The notes under the pieces are model-generated. The model was not told the origin of the DNA, made no database searches, and was given only the letters and a program-made list of their open reading frames with translations. This document shows positions 11,260 through 23,535 of a stretch of 64,000 nt of DNA, in pieces (position 1 is the stretch's first letter; each line of letters starts with the position of its first letter). The DNA is from Gnetum montanum. Taxonomy: Eukaryota > Streptophyta > Gnetopsida > Gnetales > Gnetaceae. Where the stretch lies: positions 121,333-185,332 of the forward strand of contig MNCI01002028.1 in the NCBI GenBank assembly GCA_015680685.1, written 5' to 3'. Both the position numbers and the translations under genes were made by a program.

Positions 11260-14200
11260 AAAAATAATCAAATCTTAATTCCCATGCATCCACACTAGGG
11301 ATACTATACCTAGCATGGATACATTCCATCCACTACATAAAACTATTAAAGCATAGGTGCTTACCATTTTTAGTAACTCAAACTTGTCTCTTTTTCAACC
11401 CCAGGCTTCCAAAAGGGATGGAATATGGACAAATCTAGGAAATTTAGGTTTTCACACTAGGGAAATAGTGCCCAATGTATAAGAAGAGGAGTAACATCCA
11501 TTATTACCTTCCATCACCCATCTAGCCCAAGTTTGACCCCCAAAGTAGGGCCACATGACCTAGAACCCTCCTAGCATCCGTAGTAGCCTCAAAACCTCAC
11601 CAAACCTAGTTAAAAATAGTATAAACCTTGGGATTTAGTGTTTCCATGCTAGGGGAAGCTTCATCCATGTTGAACATCTCATCCCTAGTGTGGATGAATG
11701 GGGGGAAGCCAAAAATGACCTAAATTGACTACCTAGCAACCATTTCTTAAAGCCTGATGACCCTAGACCATACTGGAATACTCTAGAGCTTCTAGATCAA
11801 ATTTGGTGCAAAACTACCATCCCTCTCTCATCCACACTAAGTCCATCATGCCCTACATGGAAGAAAGGGAGAAACTACATGATGCACTTAAGAGCCTCTA
11901 AAATGCTAAATCTTGACATCCAATATTAAGCATCAACATCAACAACCCTAGAGACTAACATGCATGGTTGATTAGCTATTGAGCTAGCCTAGATCTAACT
12001 TTCTTAGTTATTCCATGCTAGGGGACACCTCTTCCACACTACTCAATATGTAAAACTAGGGTAAGTGACTAGGAAAGTTAGTGAGGATTCTAAAAATAAG
12101 AAAAAGACCTCAAATTTCCTTATACTTAACACTAGGACTTTGACAGCCTCTCCAGAAGGAACTAGAATGAAAAAATTAACTTGCTAAGATTCTTCCACAC
12201 AGGGAGAACCTCCTCCACGTTGACCATCCTATTATAAGTGTGGATGGAAGGGGAGAAGCCAAATCTATTAGGGGTTTCATACAATTGGACTTCTGGAAGC
12301 AACCTTGACCTTCTAGAGGCCACTAGACTTCTGAAAGTTATCTAAAATAATCAAAACTTGCCTTCCTTGGGTTCTCCATGCTAAGGGGAATCCCATCCAT
12401 GCTAAACATCCTAGCCCCAACATGCATGAAAAGAGAAAATCCTAAAAACCCTTTCATAGCCATTAAAATAATTGGATTTCAACTATAGACATTGATAGCC
12501 AACACCAGTAACCTTGTAGACACTCATGCATAGCTAAAATTGCCAAAAATAGCAAAAAAGAGGCATCGCTTGGTCCCTCCATGTTGGAAGCTACTTCTTC
12601 CATGCTATCCAACATGGAAGAAAAGAGGGAAACCTTGCAAGGACTTCAAAAGTAACCTTAGAGACCTTAAACAAATGCCAAAAAGCCTTATGTGTGTTCT
12701 AGGATGCTGCCTACTCATCCTAGAACCCTCAGACTCTTCTAAATTGCTTATAAAATAGCTAGAAAACCCTTCCACAAATCTTCCATGCTAAGCATGGAAG
12801 CCCAAGCATTAATAAAAGAGGGGAAGCCCAAAAACTACCTAATAACCCTTAAAATTACCAAAATTTGACATCAGATATCAGCAGTCAACCCTAGCAACCT
12901 TAGAAGCCTACATGCATAGCCAGAAACAATAGATAATGGGAAAAATTAGGGTCCCTTAGTTCTTTGACATTTAGAGCCATCTCTCCCATGTTTTCCAACA
13001 TGGCAGAAAAAGGGAAACTTTTGGGGGACTTCAAAATGACCTATAAACACCTTAATCAAACATGCTACAGCCTCACATGAACCCTAAGACTAGTTTTACA
13101 ACTTCCCAATCCCTCAAACCCAACAAAAGTGATCACAGAAAGACAAAAGTTACTCCCCCTAGTTTTCCATGCTAAGCATACTATCCCTAATGTGAAAATA
13201 TGGGGGAAGCTTAAGAACCATCTAGGAAACCTTCAAACTAAGCAAACTTGATCTCAAACCGTAGTCCTCAACCCTAGCAACCCAAGAGGCACACATGCAT
13301 GATTGATTAAGATCAAAACTGGCCCAGATCTAAGATTATGATTCTTTCATGTTGGGGTTCCCTTCCTTCACACTACCTAGCATGGAAAATGAGGGAGAGA
13401 CTTATTTAGAGCTTGTAAACACCTTAGAATGACATTAGATAACTGTGCATGTGCTCTAGAACCATGTTAGCAACTTTGGGAGCCTTCAAATCTCATAAAA
13501 CTGATGCCAAATAGAAAAAAAGTGGCTCCCCCTAGTCTTACACGTTGAGAACCCTAGTCCTAGCATGGAAAGAATGGGGAAGGCCTAAAAAACACTTAGA
13601 AGTATCCAAAATTGCCAAATTTTGATATGAAACCTTAACCCTTGGCCCTAGCAACTCTGGAAGCTAACATGCATAGTCAATTGTTATCTAAACTAGACTA
13701 GATCTAGGATTCTTGTTCCATCCACACTAGAGAAGGTTCCTTCCATGCTAGGTAGCATGGAAATATGAAGAGAAAGCTACTTTTCCACTTTTAGTGACAA
13801 TATGACACTCTTAGAAGCCAAAGATCTACATTGGAGAAGCCTAGGAGCTCATAGCCTTGAGAGTTTGCTCACTTGATCTCCTTTTAATCTTCAAAATCAA
13901 TTCCCCCAATCTTCCATGTTAGAGAAAATTCCCTAGCATGAAAAGAAAGGAAAATACCTTAGATGCCCTTGCATGACCTCCAAACAAGTCAAAAATCAAC
14001 CAAAAACTTGTAGAATCATGATCTACAGCCCTAGGGGCCTAGGAACCTAGTCAATGTGCTCTCGAACCATCTTGAATCCATAAAACAAGTGTTCCCCCAT
14101 CTTTTCATGTTGGAGATACTATGCTCAACATGGAAAAATTGGAGGAAGCCATTTCAACATGTTTTTACATCAAAATCTACCTTAAACATCCTCAAAATGA

Positions 14201-14560
14201 AGCTTAGGGATGCACAACTCCCAAGTCTAGGTTTTGGCTACTTGTTTGATCTTGTTTTGACTTAAATCTTGGTTCTCCATGTTGAAACCCCTCTTTTCCA
14301 TGTTGGATAGCATGGAAATAGGGGTGAAGGCTTCAAAGATTACTTTTTAGCCTTTACAGATGTTTAAAGTGCCCAAATTTGTTAGATCTAGCCCTGTGCT
14401 CCCTTAGGGAGGCCTTGGAACCTTAATTTTGGAAATTTGGATGCTTCAAAATCTACTCTCCTTGGTTTCCATGATAAGGGTCCCTTCTTCCATGCCAGCT
14501 AATGTGGAAACAAGGGAGGCCTGACATGGAAGCCTCAAAACTCTTGATTTTTAGGTCCAA
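11260..14560. repeat. Tandem array, ~190-bp units in ~380-bp dimers, with ccatgctagg/catggaa hairpins
   Basis: About 15 copies of a phrase such as ttccatgctaggggaagc or tccatgttggaagc, each followed by its inverted partner (tagcatggaa, caacatggaag) and by gggggaagcc. They fall near 11,641, 12,010, 12,190, 12,370, 12,570, 12,780, 12,965, 13,170, 13,345, 13,545, 13,715, 13,900, 14,105, 14,275 and 14,465. A second phrase, 'caaccctagcaacc...catgcatag', recurs near 11,945, 12,505, 12,890, 13,270, 13,650 and 14,030, giving a ~380-bp higher-order unit. Related phrases occur in A's 3' LTR (about 46,440-46,700). No gene seen. Confidence 0.7.
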
Positions 14561-14621
14561 ATAGCCTAGAAATAGACCTAATTGATGCCCAAACTTACCG
14601 AATAGCCTTGTAGCACTAAAT

Positions 14622-14965
14622 CATGGCTCGCTAAGGCCTAAAACTAGCAAAAACCAACCATTTTTTACCTATATTAGCCAAATTTCACAATAGGCAGCTT
14701 GCTTTGCTTGATTGTTTGCCTTATTACATAGTGTTTTTGCTTTTTTTGGACTTGTGTTGCATTGTTGGCCTTTTTGACCTTCTATGGCCTTTATACAACT
14801 TGTATGTTCTTTATTTGCCTTATTATAGTCTTATTTTCCTTTTTTGACCTTTGAATGGTATCAGATAGTGGCGTTTGTCCTTGACCACAATTTGACACCA
14901 TGTGACCCAGGCATGCTAAGGCCTTTATCTGGCATCATAGTCCACCAAGACTCTAAACTAGTATC
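14622..14965 (+). repeat. TAAACTRGCA-motif array A2 (before pol), split by element B
   Basis: Copies near 14,636-14,648 (ggcctaaaactagcaaaa) and 14,942-14,962 (gactctaaactagtatc). B inserted at 14,978 directly after another motif-like stretch (ggcctactaag), whose continuation ggcctaaaattgac is at 23,314. This is the pre-pol array, equal in position to 38,150-38,240 in C. Confidence 0.55.
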
Positions 14966-14978
14966 ATGGCCTACTAAG

Positions 14979-16318
14979 TGAAACACCACAAAATTTTGGG
15001 TCTTGGCATCATGACTACAAATTTGGATAAGTGTCAAAATGATTGACATGTTACGCTGCGTAGCGTAGCACCATGTATATTGCAACATAGCACCCTGTTA
15101 CGTTCTATAGCGTAGCACCTTATTATGTTGTGTAGCATAGCATAGCATAGCATCCATATCTATTGCAACATAGCATTCATGTCACGCTGTGTAGCATAGT
15201 GCAGTAGTGAGCACAGCGTAACATAGTTTTCAAGCTATGCAGCATAGCATAGCATGGCCAGCTTGACACTGCAAGCATCCCATGTCCCACATGTAAGATG
15301 GAACAAGCATAAGCGTGGTCCCACCCATGGCACTACCACATGGCACCTAATCCACATTTTGGACTATCCCTAGCCCTATAAATATCCTGGGAACCCAAGG
15401 GTTACCTTCTGGGACAGTTGGCATTCCCCAAGGGTTGGCATCCTTCAAATGTTGGCATCTCCCAATGGTTACATTCCTGGACCATTGGCATTCCCCAAGG
15501 GTTGGCATCCCTTAAATGTTGACATCTCTCAGCGATTACATTCCTAGACCGTTGGCATTCCCGAAGGGTTGGCATCCCTTAAATGTTGGCATCTCCCAGC
15601 AGTTATATTCCTTGACCATTGGCATTTCCAAGTGGTTGGCATTCCTTGGATGTGAGCCTTTTTAAGCATGTGGCATTTGGCATTTTGGCATCTTGGCATT
15701 AAGCTCCATGGGTGAATGAGACCCATAGCACACCACACCAGAAGAGAGGCAGAGTTACACATCACAACCCATTGTGGCCCCATTGCAGCCCTATAGAACA
15801 TTACATGTTACATCGCGGTGGCCAACCCAGCAGGCACAGTTCATCACAACGAGCGCTAGACTTCATGACCTAATTCCATCGAGGCTGTAATACACTCCCA
15901 CTGTGCCTATGGTACACTGTGTATATCATTGTGAATTAACAATGCTTTCTCTTTTGGGGTGGTGCATTGCTGTTGTCAAATTCTATTACATTTCTCAAGA
16001 ATTTCTCTCTAGAATTTAGTTTAATGCTTGTACTTTCATACTATTTCATACATATTTGCACGTTCACATCATTGTTCTCAGGCTGGGACATCTTGCTATG
16101 CTCTAGCTGAGCTAGACCTGATGCCCATACATAACGTAGTAAAAACCATTTTCACACATAATCATTTTAACATCATGTAAGTCCTTGTTTGATTAGCAAG
16201 AACATTCAGGGCACCTCATTTCTATTTTCTCTGGCACGGCCCTTGTAAGGATTCGGGGTTAGGCTATGCACCTAATAACCTCTTGGTGTTCCAGACACCG
16301 ACATTTTCAGACACTACA
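14979..16318 (+). repeat. Element B 5' LTR
   Basis: Begins TGAAACACCACAAAATTTTG and ends in CTACA. It matches 22,049-23,308. U3 holds clustered tagcgtagcatagc-type words (15,050-15,260). A ~68-bp unit (ggcattccccaagggttggc) is repeated three times at about 15,420, 15,488 and 15,556, one more than in the 3' LTR. Confidence 0.9.
15376..15385 (+). promoter_or_regulatory. TATA box in B 5' LTR
   Basis: ctataaatat, ~400 bp into the LTR and conserved in the 3' LTR copy at 22,432. It probably sets the start of the element's transcript. Confidence 0.55.
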
Positions 16319-16323
16319 ATTTT

Positions 16324-16341
16324 TGGCACTAGAAGGAGGGC
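16324..16341 (+). other. Element B primer binding site
   Basis: tggcactagaaggagggc, six bases after the LTR end. The core ctagaaggaggg is shared with the site of C. Primer tRNA not assigned. Confidence 0.7.
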
Positions 16342-16379
16342 CTGAACCTCCAATCTAAGTTTGTGTAAAGTATCATTTT

Positions 16380-16630
16380 TAACTTTTATGACTTGTTCTA
16401 TATAGCGTAGTAGCTGCACCACATGCAGCATAGCAAGGTGGTATAGGGCACAGCGTAGCAGGAATACACTGTGTAGCATAGCGTAGCATAGCACACTGCG
16501 GCACTATAGTGCAGCATAGTGCTACGGTGCAACACCCAGCACTATAGTGTAGCGTAGCGCTACAGTGCAGTGTAACACTATAGTGCAACACCCGACGCTA
16601 CAGTGTAACACCCTGTTACACTACACCAGA
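16380..16630 (+). repeat. Palindrome-rich leader of B repeating the LTR's word set
   Basis: Words such as gcgtagcatag and cactatagtg are packed here. The perfect 10-bp palindrome cactatagtg occurs at 16,502, 16,540 and 16,576, and gtagcgctac at 16,554. The same gcgtagcatag words occur in B's U3 at 15,050-15,260. Confidence 0.65.
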
Positions 16631-16830
16631 GTTGGCCATTTTTAGTAGTTTTCATACTTAGCATTTTTTATGCATTTTCATACTTAACATTTTTTTTTGC
16701 ATTGTTACACTTAGCCATTTTCTATATTTCTATACTTTGCCATTTCCCTACTATGAACAGACTTAGTCATTTTTCTGTTGTTTTTAGAGTTAGCCATTTT
16801 CTGCAACTAGCAACTCTCACAACCTAATCT

Positions 16831-19800
16831 ATGAATATGAATCTAGATCAACCTTCCACATTGGTGTCTAACATATTTGATACCACAATCTAGCCAAAGC
16901 ATGCCACATTAAGCCACAAACAATACAATCTTGTTTGTGCCAAAATCCAAGCAAGACTACCAGTGGATTACCTCAATTTAGAGGCAAAAGAGGACTACGA
17001 ATGAGTCCACTAGAATGGACTGGAGTATAACTCCTTGTTTAACATAATCCCACTCACGGAGTCCTACCACTAGTTGTTGTCCCAACTCATCTGTGCAAAC
17101 AAGCATGATGCAAAGAAAACCTATAAGGAAGCCTCACAAAAGGAGGAAGATGAGTTTGAGGCCCACTCTGAGCATGAGAGCCCCCTCCACACCGTCTTCC
17201 AACAACCACTCCCTAGTACAACCCCTCCTCAATTTGGTCCACCCATCCCCTCTAAGATAGTGACCATGCCAATTTAGCTTTCCTCGCAAGCAACTAATGC
17301 ATTTTCCCAACACTATGCTCATGTAGGGGCCACCTCCTAGCCCCAAACAACTCAAGCATCCTACATCCTACCTATCTCATCAGTGTATACAGTGTCTGTC
17401 CAACCCACCCATGTGTGGCCCATTCTAATTACCACACCCATCACTCAGCCAATACATCAGCAATCGTCCACTACGATGTTAAACTGGCAACAACTGTTTG
17501 CTACGATGTTAAAATAGCAGATTCCACAACCAACAATTCAACCCCATGCTATCCAACCAACACAAGCCCAACCAATGCAATCGGCTAGAACATCCCCAAG
17601 CTTGGGTTAAGCATTCCAACTGATCCAAAGCTTGATGAAGGTGATCAACTGACTCAAGGCTACCTCCTCTGACAACATCCAGGTTGTGGACTTCTACAAA
17701 GATGACCCCATAAGTCCTATGGTACCACCCCTAACTCTCCCAACTAGGGTCTAACTACCTCAATTCATCAAGTACAATGGTGAAGGGGATCCCAATGCAC
17801 ACTTGGTCATATTTTGATCTGAATGCTTACTCCTTCAAGCTTGGCCACATGTCATCATGTGTGTGTTCCCCATGTCACTTAGGGACAAGGCCTTAGACTG
17901 TTATTGTGCACTACCCAAGGCCTCAATCTCCTCTTTGGAGGATCTCATAAGCCATTTTGTGACATGATTTAGGTACAACCTAAAGCCTGAAGTAACCCTT
18001 GACCAACTTATGCAAGTTAAACAGGGGCCTCTAGAACCTATGTCAAAATTCCTTCAACGTTGGAATGCTACATTGAGTGAAATGCATGAATCCCTAGTGG
18101 AAGCACATCTACTAGCCATCTTCAAAGGTGCAGTAAATGACATCATTAAGTCCAAACTGTATTATCTAGCCCCAAAGTCTCTTAGCCAAGACTTTTCCCA
18201 AGCAAAAAGCATAGAGGAAGTAGCGCAAGCTAGCAATGACCCAGCTTATGTGGCCTATAGAAACCAACATGCTTGCAAGCAAAACACAACAGTGGCAATA
18301 GTGGCCTCAAGCACAAAAGCAACCAACTAGAGCCCAACAACTAAGCAACCCAAAGCCCCAATTGACAAAATTACCAACTTTGACGCCAACTCACCTACAT
18401 TGGTAGGGGCCACCCCAAGGCCCAACTTTCAGTGCAAGGATTGCTCAAAGTATACACCACTACTAATGCAACCCTTTGAACTACTGGAAAAACTCTTGAA
18501 AGCCAAGCAAATCCAACACAAACATGTATCGATGATTACCTGCCAAAAACATGATAGGTATTGTGAACTACTAAGGAACCCCACATTAGCAGTACCAAAT
18601 GAGCCCTCGATCCTACAACATTTTAAATTGGACCAATATTTTCATTACCATCAATTGGCTATTCATAGTATAGACTACTATCGTGCTTTGCAAGATGACT
18701 TGCAGAGAATGATAGAACAAGGCCAACTAGTGATCAACACAGCAAGTCAATCCAACACAGATGATGCCTCCTATGTCATAAATTCCATTAGCATAGGTGG
18801 CAAGCCCAAACCTATACAACAACCTTTTGTGATCCATGTGCCTCCTAACAAGACAAGGGTCCCCTTCACCTCCACAAGCAAGAGGCCTCCCTTTATTATC
18901 AAAGTGCCACCTCAAACACCTACAATACCCTTTATGGTCAAAGTTCTAAACCAAAAACCACTAAGATGTTAAATTTCCATGATGCAACAACAAAAACCAC
19001 TAAGAAACCTTTTGTTATCAAGGTGCCACAATGATTTGGTCACACAACAACTCCAAAACAACTCCTAAGCCACCCTTTATCATAAGGGTGCCACAACATG
19101 ATGGCCCCTCACCTACCCAAAGCCCAACAATGGGCAACATCTTGATCCCTCCTCCTTCAATGGTTTACCCCACTAGCAACCTAGGTAGGCCCACCAAATG
19201 GCAACGCAAGAGGACAAATGAGCACCTCGCAACCCCCATGGCCGAAGCAAAGGCCACAGCCAGTAAACAACAACTGAACATTGGGGCCCCTAACCCCAAG
19301 CAAGCCAAGCAAACCAAGCCCAAGTCCCCTTCCCAAGAGATCTATATTTCAAGCCACATGGAGGAAATCAAGGCCAACACAATGGCTAATGACAAGGACT
19401 TTGTAGCTGCACTGACTCAAGTGAAGCAAACGCTCAAGCAAAAGAACACAATGTTAAGCTTGTACGACCTAGTCATGACTTCATCTGCTCACTGCCAAGC
19501 ATTGGCCCAGATCTTGGCCTCCATTCCTATTATGGAGGACATCCCTGCAAATGAGGCATCTATCCGTGCAACAATGCTACCCCCTACATCACAAGAATCA
19601 AGTTCAACATCTCTAGTGTTCCATGACAATGCAGTCAAAGTCAACCCTAAATGAGGGGAGGTTACTATAGCTCCACTATCCATTAGCATACGTGTTGGGT
19701 AGTGCACCATCCATAGAGTGCATGTCGATGATGGTGTAGTGAAAAACATATTCTTGTACTCTGTCATCAACAAGCTAGGCCTAGTAGATGAAATCAGGCA

Positions 19801-20371
19801 AACCAAAATCACATGTCTAAAATCCTTCAATGGATCACATGTTATAGTCAGGGGTACAATCAACTTAGCCTTTGTGGCAGGAAAGCAATTCCCCACTAGT
19901 GCATATTTCACTATCATAGAGGAGATGCTAGGTTTCAACATGATTCTAGGTAGGCCTTAGCTAGCCCAACTAAGGGCCATCTCCTCTCCCATCCACCAAG
20001 AAATCCACCTTCCATAGAAAGGTGGTCAAGTTATCATCCATGGTGATAACGCTTCCTCTTCGACTATCCATGACATAGACATGGTGCAAATTTTAGAAGA
20101 AGAGTTTCTTGGTGGTACACCTATAACAACCAATGTAGCACCTAAGGCTAACACACTCGAATGAGTGGTTGAAGCCAATAGCTTCCCAGAGGATCCTAAA
20201 CCTTGCACACTCCCTAATCCATGCCCAATTAGAAAGCAACTACATGACCAAGACTTTCCCTTGGCCAAAAATGCAGGTGCCTGCCTGCCCTTTGCCTCCA
20301 CTTGCCATGCATTTTTGAATTTTGTTTACATTTCACTAGCCTATGTGTTTACATTTTTCCTGCTCACTTAG
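16831..20371 (+). pseudogene. gag-pro: Element B gag-protease (decayed)
   Basis: One long reading frame broken by many stops and one frameshift near 18,970-19,030. The N-terminal third is Pro/Gln-rich. A capsid-like core follows at about 17,670-18,330 (DFYKDDPIS, KYNGEGDPNAHL, KYKL/SKLYYLAPKS-type phrases), parallel to element C residue by residue. The zinc-knuckle position of C (CEYHQRNGHGTNYC) reads FHYHQLAIHSIDYY here, so the metal-binding Cys are gone. Protease follows at about 19,710-19,960 (HVDDGVVKN, then GFNMILGRP). A further short acidic tail runs to 20,371. The role in a live element is assembly of the particle and cutting of the polyprotein. No pol follows. Confidence 0.8.
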
Positions 20372-20474
20372 ATCATGCAATTTTCTTTGTTTACACATTC
20401 GTCAATTTCGTTTACACATTGCATTTGAAAAACATCAAACATAAAAAAAACATAAAACTACAAAAACACATGGT

Positions 20475-20880
20475 CCAAAAAGGCCTTAAACTAGCCTACA
20501 GCTCGGAACAGCCTAAAACTATCACTTTTTGCATTACTTTTCTTTCATTCATACATTTTAACTTTGTTTATGATAGGTGTTTCTTGATGTTGTTTTCTTT
20601 CTAGTTGATTTTTGCAGGATCTTGCAAGCACACAACATGACCATGCATGTAGCATCACACCTTATGCAAGCAAGGTAAGCACTAGTCCACTATGACTATA
20701 AACTGGCACAACTCGTCCTTAGGTCATGATGTTAAACTGGTGCAACAGCTTGTTCTTAGGTCATGACATTAAACTAGCACAACATCCACTATCCACTATG
20801 ACATTAAACTAGCATTCAGCAATCTACTAGGACTATAAACTAGCACATCATGGTCTACCAAGACTTTAAACTGGCATGTT
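20475..20880 (+). repeat. TAAACTRGCA-motif array in B (after protease)
   Basis: About eight copies, for example ggccttaaactagcc (20,484), atgactataaactggcac (20,692), atgacattaaactagcac (20,763) and atgacattaaactagcat (20,799), then two more near 20,830 and 20,862. Two extra copies lie inside gag near 17,470 and 17,500. Confidence 0.8.
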
Positions 20881-22035
20881 GCTAATCTTATTTGAGCACC
20901 TGGCATTGGTGAAACCCTTGGGGCACTTGCAGCATTATCGCCTCTCATCATTCTATTAAATTTCTGGAGCACTGGCCATTAGTGCAACCTTCAGAGGACT
21001 CATAGCATTGTCACCTTAGCACCTTCACTGGCTTCCTAAGCACTTGCAATTGGCACAATATTTGACACATTTACAGCATCTTTGCATGTAGCACCTATAG
21101 CATCTTCAAGTTTGACATTTGCACTTTCATTTCATGTTTTTTGGTTTTCTTGTCTTCTTGGAGTTCTATTTGTAGGATGAAACCTCAGAGGTAGTCATGT
21201 AGAGATGCATCTCATTGCAGCAGCAAGTCACCACATTACTCTGATGTGCATGATTGGACTAGTTGAGCCACTCAAGAGTGCACCTCCACCCCTCATCCTT
21301 GTTCCAACCTATGCACATTCACTCCATTATCCTAATATCCTCTTATCTCCCCCATACTTATGATTTCACATCCCTTAGATGCATACACATTGTGATGCAT
21401 ATGGCATTCTCTTCACATCAACTGCAGAACCCATGGTTGATGTAACATAACTCATCCTGTGTGGAGCCTCTATTGCATGGTCAAAGTCTAGGTGGATGTA
21501 ACAGAAATCATCCCTAGGAAACAAAGCCCATATTCTCGATGGCCAACTTGCAACTAATATTCAGTAGTAAGCCAAACCCAAAAAAGGTTCGCCTCACAAC
21601 ACAGCAAAAAAAAAAGAAGAAAAAAAAAAGAAAAAATAAAAAGAATGGGGCAAGCACATCCCTAGGAAAATTGACAATGCTACAACTTTACAACTAGCCA
21701 AGCCTTATATTGACTTTGATGCTCTCATTAACACTCCAACAAGAAGTCAACGTTTCAGGGGCAAACCACATCATGCCATGGTCACTGTCAACCATGCTGA
21801 ATTTGCATCTTACATCATGATCCACTGTTTGCATTTTATTTTCACCATTTAAATTTCATCTCCCTAGCATTGTCTATACCCCTTGTCCCTCAACATCACC
21901 TTATTTCCATATCACTCTTGAGCATGGTAAAACAACATTCGATCTTGTGCCGACAAGTGATGTTGGTGACATGTCTGCTATGGTTTTTTGTAATTCTTTG
22001 TCAACATCTCTTGGGCCACTCCTCTAGACATCAAC
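20881..22035 (+). other. Element B 3' non-coding region with purine run
   Basis: No coding seen. A purine-only run of a and g at about 21,604-21,650 parallels the longer one in element C (42,735-42,905). Phrases such as 'tccctaggaaa...' recur. Nothing else recognised. Confidence 0.5.
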
Positions 22036-22048
22036 AAAGATGGGCCAT
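22036..22048 (+). other. Element B polypurine tract
   Basis: aaagatgggccat directly before the 3' LTR, similar to A (aaagaggggccat) and C (aaagaggggccaa). It is the expected plus-strand primer site; one pyrimidine interrupts it. Confidence 0.7.
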
Positions 22049-23308
22049 TGAAACACCACAAAATTTCAGGTCTTGGCATCGTGACTACAAATTTGGCTAA
22101 GTGCCAAAACGATTCACATGTTACACTACATAGTGTAGCATAACGTAGCACCATGTTACGCTACGTAGCATAGCACGACGTCTACTGCAACATAGCATCC
22201 TATTACACTATGTAGCGTAGCATAGCATACCGCCCTATTATGCTATGTAGCGTAGCACAGTAGCAAGCATAGCGTAACACTGTTTTCAAGCTATGCAGCA
22301 TACCACAGTGTGGCCAGCTTGACATTGCAAGCGTCCCATGTCCCGCATGTAACATGGGATAAGCATAAGCATGGTCCCACCCACCACACTGCCACATGGC
22401 ACCTGATCCACATTTTGGACTAGCCCTAGCCCTATAAATACCCTGGGAACCCAAGGGTTACCTTCTAGGACCATTTCCATTCCCCAAGGGTTGGCATCCC
22501 TTAAATGTTGGTATCTCCCAGTAGTTACATTCCTAGACCGTTGGCATTCCCCAAGGGTTGGCATCCCTTAAATGTTAGCATCTCCCAGTAGTTACATTCC
22601 TTGCCCATTGGCATTCCCAAGTGGTTGGCATTCCTTGGATGTGAGCCTTTTTAAGCACATGGCATTTGGCATTTTGACATCTTGGCATTGAGCTCCATGG
22701 GTGAACGAGACCTAGAGCACACCACACTGGCAAAGAGGAAAAGTTGCACATCATAGCCCACTACGGCCCCATTGTAGCCCTGTAGAACATTGCATGGTAC
22801 ATCGCGATGGCCAACTTGATAGGCACGGTTCATCACGACGAGCACCAAAATTCATAACCCAATGCCACCAAGGCTGTGACTATGCTCCCATTGTGCCTAT
22901 GGTACACTGTGTATACCTTTTTGAATTAACCATGCACCCTCTTTTAGGGTAGTGCATTGCTATTCTCTAATTCTATTACATTTCTCAAGCATTTCTATTT
23001 GGCATTTAGTTTACTGCGTGTACTTTCTTACTATTTCATACATATTTGCATGTTCGCGTCATTGTTCTTAGGCTGGGACATCCTGCTACACTCTAGTCGA
23101 GCTAGACCCAATGCCCATGCATAACGTAGTATAAACTCTTTTGACACATGATCATTTTAACATCACGTAAGTCCCTATTTGATCGGCAAGACTGTTCAGG
23201 GCACCTCATTTTTGTTTTCTCCGGCACAGCCCTCACACGGATTTGGGGTTAGGTTGTGCGCCTGATAGCCTCTCGGTGTTCCAGCAACCAAATTTTTTGG
23301 ATGCTACA
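22049..23308 (+). repeat. Element B 3' LTR
   Basis: Same ends and content as the 5' LTR (TGAAACACC...CTACA), but with two instead of three copies of the ~68-bp ggcattccccaagggttggc unit. The TSD CTAAG follows at 23,309-23,313. Confidence 0.9.
22432..22440 (+). promoter_or_regulatory. TATA box in B 3' LTR
   Basis: ctataaata, the copy of 15,376 in the 3' LTR. Any transcript from here would read into A's pol. Confidence 0.5.
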
Positions 23309-23535
23309 CTAAGGCCTAAAATTGACAAAATTATGATCTTTATTGTCCATTTATAGCCTTATTTCTTATATTTTACTTTATTTAACCTTGGTTTGATCCT
23401 TATTACACTTTGTTTACTTGTTATCATCCTATTTATAGTCTTGGATGACCTTGTTTGCATTATAATAGCATGTATTTGTAGGATTTTATAGCATTTTAGT
23501 ATTATTTATTCACTTTTACCTAGGTTTCACTTAAT

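Larger units (their letters stand above)
14979..23308 (+). mobile_element. Element B: gag-protease-only Tat-like LTR retrotransposon
   Basis: 8,330-bp element with LTRs of 1,340 and 1,260 bp that start TGAAACACC and end CTACA. It is flanked by a perfect 5-bp duplication CTAAG (14,974-14,978 and 23,309-23,313). It has a primer binding site, a decayed gag-protease frame and a polypurine tract, but no trace of RT, RNase H or integrase in the 1.7 kb after protease. It could therefore move only with polymerase and integrase supplied in trans. It lies inside element A, just before A's pol. Confidence 0.9.

Noticed and set aside
16264-16591. Overlapping minus-strand frames of 70-76 codons in B's LTR and leader
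   Set aside because: Low-complexity readings of the gcgtagcatag repeat words, with no counterpart at the matching LTR copy.
15050-16620. CRISPR-like array of short repeats
   Set aside because: The words overlap, have no constant spacer length and recur in both LTRs of a retrotransposon; the host is a plant.
19489-19941. 150-codon minus-strand frame
   Set aside because: It is the mirror of the gag-protease frame of B, whose plus-strand text is recognisable and shared with C.
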